Part shown: in pieces, positions 9,254-16,909 of the stretch
Layout: the number at the start of each line of letters is the position of its first letter
Position numbering within the stretch: position 1 is the first letter of the stretch
Origin: Penium margaritaceum
Lineage: Eukaryota > Streptophyta > Zygnematophyceae > Desmidiales > Peniaceae
Direction of reading: 5' to 3'
DNA length: 42,794 nt
Assembly: GCA_023375785.1 (NCBI GenBank)
Contig: SZWC01015287.1
Span: 22,051-64,844 of the forward strand
Notes under the pieces: model-generated
What the model was told of the DNA's origin: nothing
The model's input: only the letters and a program-made list of their open reading frames with translations
Database searches by the model: none
Position numbers and translations under genes: made by a program

Positions 9254-9562
9254 GAGGAGAGTGATGATACGAGAAGGAGGATGCAGGCAGAACAGAAGGA
9301 GGTAGCAAGGCCCTTGCAGGAGTCGTAGGGAAGAGGAATAGGCGGAGGAGAACGCAGGGTGACCCCACGCCAGAGCCCCACGGCGTGGAACGAAGAGATA
9401 CGACAAGAAGGGCTCCACAGGATGGAACCGAGTCGCGGTCCGGGACGAAGGCAAGCATGAGAGAGGAGAGATAAAATGGAGATGAGTGATGAGGATGCTG
9501 GGAATGATATTGCGGCTAAGGACGAAGGCAAGAAGGCGGCAGGACACTGCACAGTTTGGTGA
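9254..9562 (+). pseudogene. C-terminal tail of the zinc-module relic, running into the LTR-like repeat
   Basis: Frame 2 continues past module 9 through a charged segment, TAG 9326, a polar stretch, and (across the repeat edge at 9421) TGA 9458. It then gives an acidic run containing MSDEDAGND and ends TVW-stop at 9560-9562. The second repeat copy (12037-12178) has a similar frame with the same MSDEDAGND and the same TVW-stop, but most differences between the copies change the amino acid. So the shared frame may be chance conservation of the repeat and not selection on a protein. The true end of the original gene is uncertain and could be TAG 9326. Confidence 0.35.
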
Positions 9563-9756
9563 GTCAAAGTAGAAGCATGGCCAGTGTAGCGAGTAAGTGA
9601 CCGAGGCGTGAGCCAAAGGCCTCAGCGCCGAGGTCACGACAGTACAAAGTGCACATGGAAAAAGGAATGAACAACGTCGACACGAAGGGAAAGCAAATGC
9701 AGCTCTAACCCAGCAAGAAGAACGTTGATGGACGGATGGAGGCAATTGAAGAAGAT

Positions 9757-9949
9757 GTGCCACAGCTTGGGGGCGGGCAGCAGAAAGCAGCAAAGTGCCA
9801 CAGCGTCGAGGTAGGCAACGGGAAGTAGCGAAAGTGCCATAGCTTGGAGGCGGGCAGCGGAAGGCAGCGGAAGTGCCACGGCATGGAGGCAGGTAATGAA
9901 AGAAGGCGGAGTGCCACAGCACGGAGGCGGGCAACGGAAGGGAAAATGA
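9757..9949. repeat. Minisatellite, five units of about 39 bp
   Basis: Five degenerate units of 38-39 bp, each beginning near gtgccacagc followed by ttggaggcgggcagcgg-like sequence and an A/G-rich end. It lies inside the left LTR-like copy. It makes several overlapping ORFs on both strands that I do not treat as genes. Confidence 0.85.
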
Positions 9950-10180
9950 CTTAGATTGAATGGATGCAAGAAACACAAGGATGTTAGTGCTACGTGTATA
10001 CTTTGCTAGTCTGGGTTACTAGAGTGCTCCTAGTGGAGCTGCTTGGGACTAGGCAGGGGAGTTCTCCTAGTGGAGAGTGGAGCCGCGGGGTCGAGGAGTG
10101 CTACCGGTGCCGGTCCACGTACTTGATGTTTGGGTGCGCACACATCTTGGTCTTGGAGGTGCGATGAGGCGGACGTGGTC

Positions 10181-10278
10181 CGCGACTTTGTCGCGACGTG
10201 TGGAGCGGGCCGCACGGCGGGTTTGGGACGAGCAAGAATGGGAGAACGTGGGTCTTTGGTGTCGGTATGAGCACCGAC
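10181..10278. other. Two hairpins in the left LTR-like copy
   Basis: CGCGAC-TTT-GTCGCG at 10181-10195 is a perfect 6-bp stem. GTCGGT-ATGAGC-ACCGAC at 10261-10278 is another 6-bp stem. Both recur at matching places in the other copy (12836-12850 and 12916-12933). The second is changed in both arms so that pairing is kept. They may matter in a transcript of the element or may be chance; nothing else supports a function. Confidence 0.5.
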
Positions 10279-10410
10279 CAGATCATCGGATTTGAGCCTG
10301 TTCACTTATTTTCTTTTATTCTTGTGTCACTGGCTCGATGGGTATTTCAGTAATCTTTTCCTGTTGTACCCCAACAGTCTTGTGCCATTGTTTCTTTTAT
10401 TCTTCTTACA

Positions 10411-11983
10411 CCGGCCCTCAATGGCACAAGTCATGAACGGTTCGGTGTATCCAGGACATGTTGGTGTGACCACTCAGAGAAGCTTCATGCCCCCTTGGTC
10501 ACAGGTTAAATCCTTCACCTTCTTCTTCTCCTGCAAGAGAGAATATTTTTGTAGAAGATAGGGATACTGCTGTCGGATGACGGAGAGGATCAAGATTGCG
10601 GGCTTTGGACAGGAGCCAGCACCTGTATCTTCGTGCTGGACCTCTTGACGGATGAGAAGGGCATTGATTGGTGCAGACTTGTGGTGGTGGCAATGCGGAT
10701 GAGCGGGAGGATCGTCTGTTGGAGGAGGATGAAGGTAACGTAGTGGTGTCGAGAAGATGAAGTTGGTGGTTTGGTGTTGAAGTTGATGGAGGAGAGTTGT
10801 TGGTGACAAAAGCTGGGTCTGGAGAGATGATGTTTGCTGAGGGGAACTGAGGTTGTGAAGTAGAGGACTTGTTGGTGGATGCAGGAGTGATGGTTAGGGT
10901 CGCTGCTTCTGTAGGAGTGTCAATGGTGAGAAGGTAGAGGGAGGAGCTGGGTGCTGTCGTAGGATGACGGTCGGAAATGCCTGGGAGAGGTGAGAGAGGA
11001 CAGACAACGTCAGATGCTTGAGGCGTGTTTGTTGGCTCATGGATGGCAGAGGACGATATGGGGTGTTTGCGTTGCTATAGATGGTGCCGGACATGGTTCC
11101 ATGCAGCAATGGTCAGGCAGCCGAGGGCAAAAGGAAGCATTGTTGTTGATAAGGATTTGAATGCTGGTGTCTGCGCGGAGGCAGAGGTAATGATTATGGA
11201 GAGTCGTGTGGTTGCTGGGTTGTCTATCGGGGATTGCAAGGAGTGAAGAGTGCCTGCTGTAGCATGGTCCTTGTATGCTGATGTTGGTAGTGATGAGGGA
11301 GACAGGTACAAAGCTTGAACTGCTGAGAAAGGAGGGAGGAGTGTCAGATGCAGTGTTTCTGGATGCCTGCTGCGATTGAGAAAGATGCTAGTTTCCGTGT
11401 GATGCAGTCTCACCAAGCGGTGCCCATACACCGTTAAGGGATACTGCTAGCACGGATTCTAATGCTGAGAAAGGCGGATGACTGATGAATGGAGTTGCTG
11501 CTGTTGTAATGACTGTTGCTGACGGCTTGGCAGGAACGCGCGTCAGCGAGGAGCTTTAGTCGGCAAAGGGAGGATGAAGGGTCTGAAGGTACAAGTAGTT
11601 GGTGAAACGTTTGAAGTGGTTGGTTTGAAGTGACAAAATGTTATAGATGGATGACTTTGCTTGAACGGCTGCGATGTCTGTAAAAGAAGGAGGATGGTCG
11701 GTTTCTGCTGCTGCTCCTGTTGCTGTTGTTGGAGTTTTACATCGTCACCGGGCCGTGCCCATACACGGATCAGGTAAGGTGGTCACACTTTGTAGGAGGA
11801 GGCTGTTTGTTTGTGAGGAATTGCTGTTGCTTCGGTGGAATGCGATGCTGCTGCTGGTGGGGAAAGGACTGCTGGCGAATGGGTCATGGAGCGCTTTAGT
11901 GAAGTACTTCAGGCGCCAGGAGATGTAGGCAGCGCGTGGAGGAGGATTGTTTGCTCAGAATCCTCTGCTGAACTTTGATACCA
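10411..11983 (-). mobile_element. Internal region of a possible non-autonomous LTR element
   Basis: About 1.57 kb between the two LTR-like copies. On the minus strand it translates as Ser/Thr/Pro/Leu-rich, stop-interrupted sequence with no recognised gag, protease, integrase or reverse-transcriptase motif, so it cannot be autonomous. The primer-binding-like site sits at its minus-strand start (right end). At the other end the minus strand has a short purine run, AAGGGGG near 10490-10500, about 80 bp inside the boundary, too far in for a normal polypurine tract. Minus-strand open stretches (10474-10809, 11075-11431) are short and compositionally biased. A non-autonomous LTR element fits best; a simple segmental duplication is the alternative. 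Confidence 0.45.
11966..11983 (-). other. Primer-binding-site-like sequence (initiator tRNA-Met type)
   Basis: The minus strand reads TGGTATCAAAGTTCAGC from 11983 leftwards. Ty1/copia elements of plants usually carry TGGTATCAGAGC, complementary to the 3' end of initiator tRNA-Met; the first eight bases match. It lies immediately after TGATA, which would be a TGACA LTR end with one C-to-T change. Position and sequence together make this the strongest clue that the element is on the minus strand. Confidence 0.5.
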
Positions 11984-12372
11984 TATCAGGATTTTGGAGG
12001 TGCTGCAGAGAGTGTGGAGAGTGATCTGGAGTGCGGGATGGAACCGAGTCGCCGTCCGAGGTGCGGGCAAGCAGGAGAGAGGAGAGATAACTTGGAGATG
12101 AGTGATGAGGATGCTGGGAATGATACTACGGCTAAGGACAAAGGCAGGAAGACTGCACGACACTGCACAGTTTGGTGAGTCGAAGTAGAAGCATGGCCAT
12201 TGTAGCGAGTAAGTGACCGAGGCGTGGACCGAAGGCCTCAGCGCCGAGGTCACGACAGTACGTCATGCACACGGACAAAGGAATGGCTGACGTCGAGATG
12301 AAGGGAAAGCGAATGTAGCTGTAACCCAACAGGAAGAACGCTGATGGACGGATGGAGGAAATCAAAGAAGAT

Positions 12373-12603
12373 GTGCCACAGCTTGGGGGCAGAAAGCGGA
12401 AAGCAGCGAGATGCCACGGCGTCGAGGCAGGAACGGGAAGCAACGGAAGTGCCACAGCTTGGAGGCGGGTAGCGGAAGGCAACGGAATTGCCACGGCACG
12501 GAGGCAGGCAATGAAAGAAGGCGGAGTGCCACAGCACGAAGGCGGGCAGCGGAAAGAAGGCGGAGGGCCACAGTACGGAGGCGGGGCAACGGGAGGGAAA
12601 ATG
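12373..12603. repeat. Minisatellite, six units of about 39 bp
   Basis: The counterpart of the minisatellite at 9757-9949, with one additional unit and a small deletion in the first unit. The added unit explains part of the length difference between the two LTR-like copies. Confidence 0.8.
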
Positions 12604-12835
12604 ACTTAGATTAAATGGATGCAAGAAATACAAGGATATGAGTGCTACGTATATACTTTGCTAGTGTGGGTTACTAGAGTGCTCCTAGTGGAGCCGCTTG
12701 GGACTAGGCAGGGGAGTTCTCATAGTGGAGAGTGGAGCCGCGGGGTGGAGGACTGCTGCCGGTGCCGGTCAACGTACTTGATGTTTGGATGCGTACGTAT
12801 CTTGGTCCTGGGGATGCGAGGAGGCGGACGTGGTC

Positions 12836-12933
12836 CGCGACTTTGTCGCGACGTGTGAAGCAGGCCACACGGCGGGTTTTGGACAAGTGAGAATGGGAGA
12901 ACGTGGGTCTTCGGTGTTGGTATGAGCACCAAC
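12836..12933. other. Two hairpins in the right LTR-like copy
   Basis: CGCGAC-TTT-GTCGCG at 12836-12850 is identical to the left copy. GTTGGT-ATGAGC-ACCAAC at 12916-12933 differs from the left copy's GTCGGT/ACCGAC by a C-to-T in one arm and the matching G-to-A in the other. The changed bases are both in CpG in the left copy, so decay alone could produce this. Confidence 0.5.
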
Positions 12934-15682
12934 CAGATCCTCGGAGTTGAGCCTGATCACTTATTTTCTTTTATTATTGTGTCACCAGCTTGATGGGTAT
13001 ATGTGTGATCTTTTCCTGTTGTACCCCAAGTCTTGTGCCATTGTTTCTTTTACTTTTCTGACAGTTTATACCTGCAAGGTCATGCATATTAGATCTGCAC
13101 TGTGATTGGGCACTCTGACCGTGGCTGTCTCGTGTTATGATCCATAGAAGTAAACGTAAATTGGATACAATTGTGGTCATGGTTAAAGGCAGATGCCAAC
13201 TTTTTCAAGGCATTGCGCATAATAGCCACACCGAGCCACCATTACTCTACCTTGTTTATACCTGCAAGGTCATGCCCCGTACATCTGCACTGTGATTGGA
13301 CACTCTGACCGTGGCTGGCTCGTGTTATGATTCATAGCCGTTTAAGGTACTTGGTAAACTTTGCGGTCATGGTCAGTGGCACATGCCAGCTTTGTCAAGG
13401 CATTGCGCACAATAGCCATACCAAGCCACCTGTTTTTTACCTTGTTTGTACCTGCAAGGTCATGCCTAGTATATCTGCACTGGGATTGGACACCCTGACC
13501 GTGGCTCACTCGTGTTATGATCAATAGAAGTAAAAGTCACTTGGATACATTTGTGGTCATGGTCGGTGGCACATGCCAACTTTGTCAAGGCATTGTGCAC
13601 AATAGCCACACCGAGCCACCAGTATTCTACCTCGTTTCCACCTGCAAGATCATGCCTAGTACATCTGCACTGTGATTGGACACTCTGACCGTGGCTGACT
13701 CGTGTTATGAACAAAAGAAGTAAAAGTCACTTGGATACATTTGTGGTCATGCTCAGTGGCACATGCCAAATTTGTCAAGGCATTGCGCACAATAGCCACA
13801 CCGATCCACAAGTATTCTACCTTGTTTGTACCTGCAAGATCATGCCCAGTACATCTGCACTGTGATTGGACACTCCGACCGTGGCTGACTCGTGTTATGA
13901 TTCATAGCTGTTTAAGATACTTGGTAAACTTTTTGGTCATGGTCAGTGGCACATGCCAACTTGTTCAAGGCATTGCGCACAATACAACGTCGAGCCACCA
14001 GTATTCTACCTTCTTTGCACATGCAGGGTCATGCCTAGTACATCTGCACTGTGATTAGACACTCTGACTGTGGCTGACTCGTGTTATGATCAATAGAATT
14101 AAATGTCACCTGGATACATTTGTGGTCATGGTCAGTGGCACATGCCAACTTTGTCAAGGCATTGCGCGCAATAGCCGCACCGAGGGACCAGAATTCTACC
14201 TTGTTCATACCTGTAAGGTCATGCCTAGTATATCTGCACTGTGATTGGACACTATGACCGTGGCTGACTTGTGTTATAATTCATAGCCGTTTAACATACA
14301 TGGTAAACTTTGTGGTCATGGTCAGTGGCACATGCCAACTTTGTCAAGGCATTGCGCACAATAGTCGTTCCAAGCCACGTGTGTTTTACCTTGTTTATAC
14401 CTGTAAGGTCATGCCTAGTACATCTGAACTGTGATTGGGCACTCTGACTGTGGCTGACTCGTGTTACGATTCATAGACGTTAAAGTTACTTGGTAAACTT
14501 TGTGGTCATGGTCAGTGGCACATGCCAACTTGGTCTAGGCATTGCGCACAATAGCCACACCGAGCCACCAGTATTCTACCTTGTTTGCACTTGCAAGATC
14601 ATGCCTAGTACATCTGCACTGTGATTGGACTTTCTGACCGTGGCTGACTCGTGTTATGATCAATAGACGGAAAAGTCACTTGGATACATTTGTGGTCATG
14701 GTCAGTGGCACATGCCAGCTTTGACAAGGCATTGCACACAATAACCACACCGAGCCACCAGTATTCTACCTTCTTTATACCTGTAAGGTCATGCTCGGTA
14801 TATCTGCACTGTGATTGGACACTCTGACTGTGGCTGACCCGTGTTATCATTCATAGCCGTTCAAGGAACCTGGTAAACTTTGTGGTCATGGTCAGTGGCA
14901 CATGCCAACTTTGTCAAGGCATTGCGCACAATAACTGTGCCAAGCCGCCGGTTTTTTTCCCTGTTTATGTCTGCAAGCTCATGCCTAGTACATCTGAAAA
15001 GTGATTGGGCACTCCGACTGTGGTTGACTCGTGTTACGATTCGTACAAGTTAAAATCACTTGGTAAACTTTGTGGTCATGGTCAGTGGCATAAACCATTT
15101 TTGTCAAAGCATTGCGCACAATAGCCTTGCCAAGACACCGGGTTTTAACCCTGTTTATGCATGCAAGATCATGCATATTAGATGTGCACTGTGATTGGGT
15201 ACTCTGACAGTGGCTGACTCGTGTTATGATTCGTAGAAGTTAAAGTCACTTGGTAAACGTTGTGGCCATGGTCAGTGGCACATGCCAACCTTGTCAAGGC
15301 ATTGCGCACAATAGCCACACCAAGCCACCAGTATTCTACCTTGTTTGCATGTGCAAGACAATGCCTAGTACATCTGCACTGTGATTGGACACTCTGACTG
15401 TGGCTGACTCGTGTTATGATGAATAGAAGTAAAAGTCACTTGGATACATTTGTGGTCATGGTCAGTGGCACATGCCAACTTTGTCAAGGCATAGCGCAAG
15501 ATAGCCACACCGAGCCACCAGTATTCTACCTTGTTTGAACCTGCAAGATCATGCCTAGTACATCAGCACTGTGATTGGACACTCTGACCGTGGCTGACTC
15601 GTGTTATGATCAATAGAAGTAAAAGTCACTTGGATACATTTGTGGTCATGGTCAGTGGCACGTGCCAACTTTGTCAAGGAAT

Positions 15683-15782
15683 TTTCTCGAAAAGAGAGGG
15701 CGGACTTTTCCCCTACATATACAAAGTTGGGGAGATTTTGATTTTGTCCGCCTATCCTTCTCCCCTTTCCGGGGAAGAGAAG
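15683..15782. mobile_element. 100-bp foldback insertion in a satellite monomer
   Basis: Unrelated sequence splits one monomer exactly between caaggaat and tgcgcac. Its ends are imperfect inverted repeats (TTTCTC at the start, GAGAAG at the end). Inside lie GGCGGAC and GTCCGCC arms and further short stems (TCCCC/GGGGA; CTTCTC/GAGAAG). Two plus-strand reading frames stay open through it, but it is too short to be a gene. Compact folding suggests a MITE-like element or an inserted piece of a structured RNA. No clear target duplication is visible. Confidence 0.5.
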
Positions 15783-16879
15783 TGCGCACAACAGCCACAC
15801 CGAGCCACCAGTATTCTACCTTGTTTATAGCTGCAAGGTCATGCCCAGTATATCTGCACTGTGATTGGACACTCTAACTGTGGCTGACTCGTGCTATAAA
15901 TCATAGCCGTTTAATGTACTTGGTAAACTTTGTGGTCATGGTCAGTGGCACATGCCTACTTTGTCAAGGCATTGTGCACAATAGCCATGCCAAGCCACCG
16001 GCTTTTTACCTTGTTTATACCTGCAATGTCATGCATATTAGATGTGCGCTTTGATTGGGCACTCTGACCATGGCTGACTCGTGTTATGATTCGTAGAAGT
16101 TAAAGTCACTTGGTAAACTTTGTGGTCATGGTCAGTGGCACGTGCCAACTTTGTAAAGGCATTGCGCACAATAGTAACACCGAGCCACCAGTATTCTACC
16201 TTGCTTGAACCTGTAAGATCAAGCCTAGTACATTGCACTGTGATTGGACACTCTGACCCTGGTTGATCGTGTTATGATCAATAGAAGTAAAAGTCACTTG
16301 GATACATTTTTGGTCATGGTCAGTGGCACATGCCAACTTTGTCAAGGCATTGTGCACAATAGCCACACCGAGCCACCAGTATTTTACCTTGTTTATACAT
16401 GGTTGGTCATGCCCAGTATATTTGCACTGTGATTGGGCACTCTGACCGTAGCTGACTCGTGTAATGATTCATAGCCGTTTAAGGTACTTGGTAAACTTTG
16501 TCGTCATGGTCAGTGGAACATGCCAACTTTGTCAAGGCATTGCGCACAATAGCCGTGCCAAGCCACCGGTTTTTTAACTTGTTTATACCTGCAAGGTCAT
16601 GCATATGAGATGTGCACTGTGATTGGGCACTCTAACCGTGGCTGACTTGTATTACGATTCGTAGAAGTTAAAGTCACTTGGTAAACTTCGTGGTCATGGT
16701 CAGTGGCACATGCCAACTTTGTCAAGGCATTGCGCACAATAGCCACACCGAGCCACCAGTATTCTACCTTGTTTGCACCTGCAAGATCATGCCTAGTACA
16801 TCTGCACTGTGATTGGACACTCTGACCGTGGCTGACTCGTGTTATGATCAATAGAAGTAAAAGTCACTTGGATACATTT

Positions 16880-16909
16880 NNNNNNNNNNNNNNNNNNNNN
16901 NNNNNNNNN
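16880..16909. other. Assembly gap (30 N)
   Basis: A run of 30 unknown bases inside the satellite. A monomer with private variants (gtcgtcatggtcagtggaac and catatgagatg) occurs on both sides, about 475 bp apart, so the gap may hide or have created a local duplication. Confidence 0.95.

Larger units (their letters stand above)
5668..9562 (+). pseudogene. Decayed gene for a multi-module zinc-binding (PHD/DC1-like) protein
   Basis: Read piecewise, the plus strand encodes one modular protein of roughly 1,200 residues. In order it has five 29-residue Ala/Pro repeats, a Glu/Arg/Lys/Gln-rich linker, five Cys/His modules, a charged helical stretch, a Pro/Gly/Arg-rich low-complexity linker, four more Cys/His modules and a short polar tail. 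Each module follows C-x2-C, a spacer, C-x2-C-x4-H-x2-C, a spacer, C-x2-C. That is the ligand order of PHD fingers and also resembles plant DC1/C1 domains. In-frame stops occur at 5737, 5911, 6058, 6157, 6175, 6430, 6782, 6806, 6863, 7037, 7052, 7473, 7620, 7950, 8361, 8568, 8915, 9326 and 9458. Real frameshifts lie near 6570 and between about 8480 and 8597. A third, at 7095, disappears if an apparent assembly duplication is collapsed. The gene is surely broken as written. Whether it was a host gene or a transposon ORF is open, and the family assignment is from spacing only. Confidence 0.6.
9421..10410 (-). repeat. LTR-like direct repeat, left copy (3' LTR if minus strand)
   Basis: A 990-bp sequence that aligns end to end with 12037-13063; I count about 16 differences in the first ~145 bases. 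Its right edge reads tcttaca, so the minus strand begins TGTAAG, against TGTCAG in the other copy. Homology stops at 9421 on the left. The other copy extends another 53 bp to a primer-binding-like site, so this copy is truncated or rearranged there and continues instead into the zinc-module relic. Shared landmarks are a ~39-bp minisatellite, repeated ctcctagtggag motifs, two hairpins and a pyrimidine-rich plus-strand end. Confidence 0.65.
11984..13063 (-). mobile_element. LTR-like sequence, right copy (5' LTR if minus strand)
   Basis: On the minus strand it starts TGTCAGAAAAG at 13063 and ends ATCCTGATA at 11984, next to the primer-binding-like site, about 1,080 bp in all. Bases 12037-13063 match the left copy 9421-10410. 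Satellite begins directly at 13064 (gtttatacc), so 13063 is a true element edge. I could not find the matching target duplication at the far side, because the left copy lacks its expected end. An alternative is a plus-strand element family with shared 3' ends, where this copy is a 5'-truncated insertion. Confidence 0.55.

Noticed and set aside
8030..9976. Minus-strand ORFs of 180-290 codons opposite the zinc-module relic and the left LTR-like copy
   Set aside because: Their Leu/Pro/Ser/Cys-rich composition is what antisense of Arg/Gly/Glu-rich, GC-rich sequence gives. They contain no recognisable motif and overlap better-supported plus-strand modules.
10292..10561. Plus-strand 89-codon hydrophobic ORF that looks like a membrane protein
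   Set aside because: It translates a pyrimidine-rich stretch at the end of the LTR-like repeat. The corresponding sequence in the other copy does not keep this frame.
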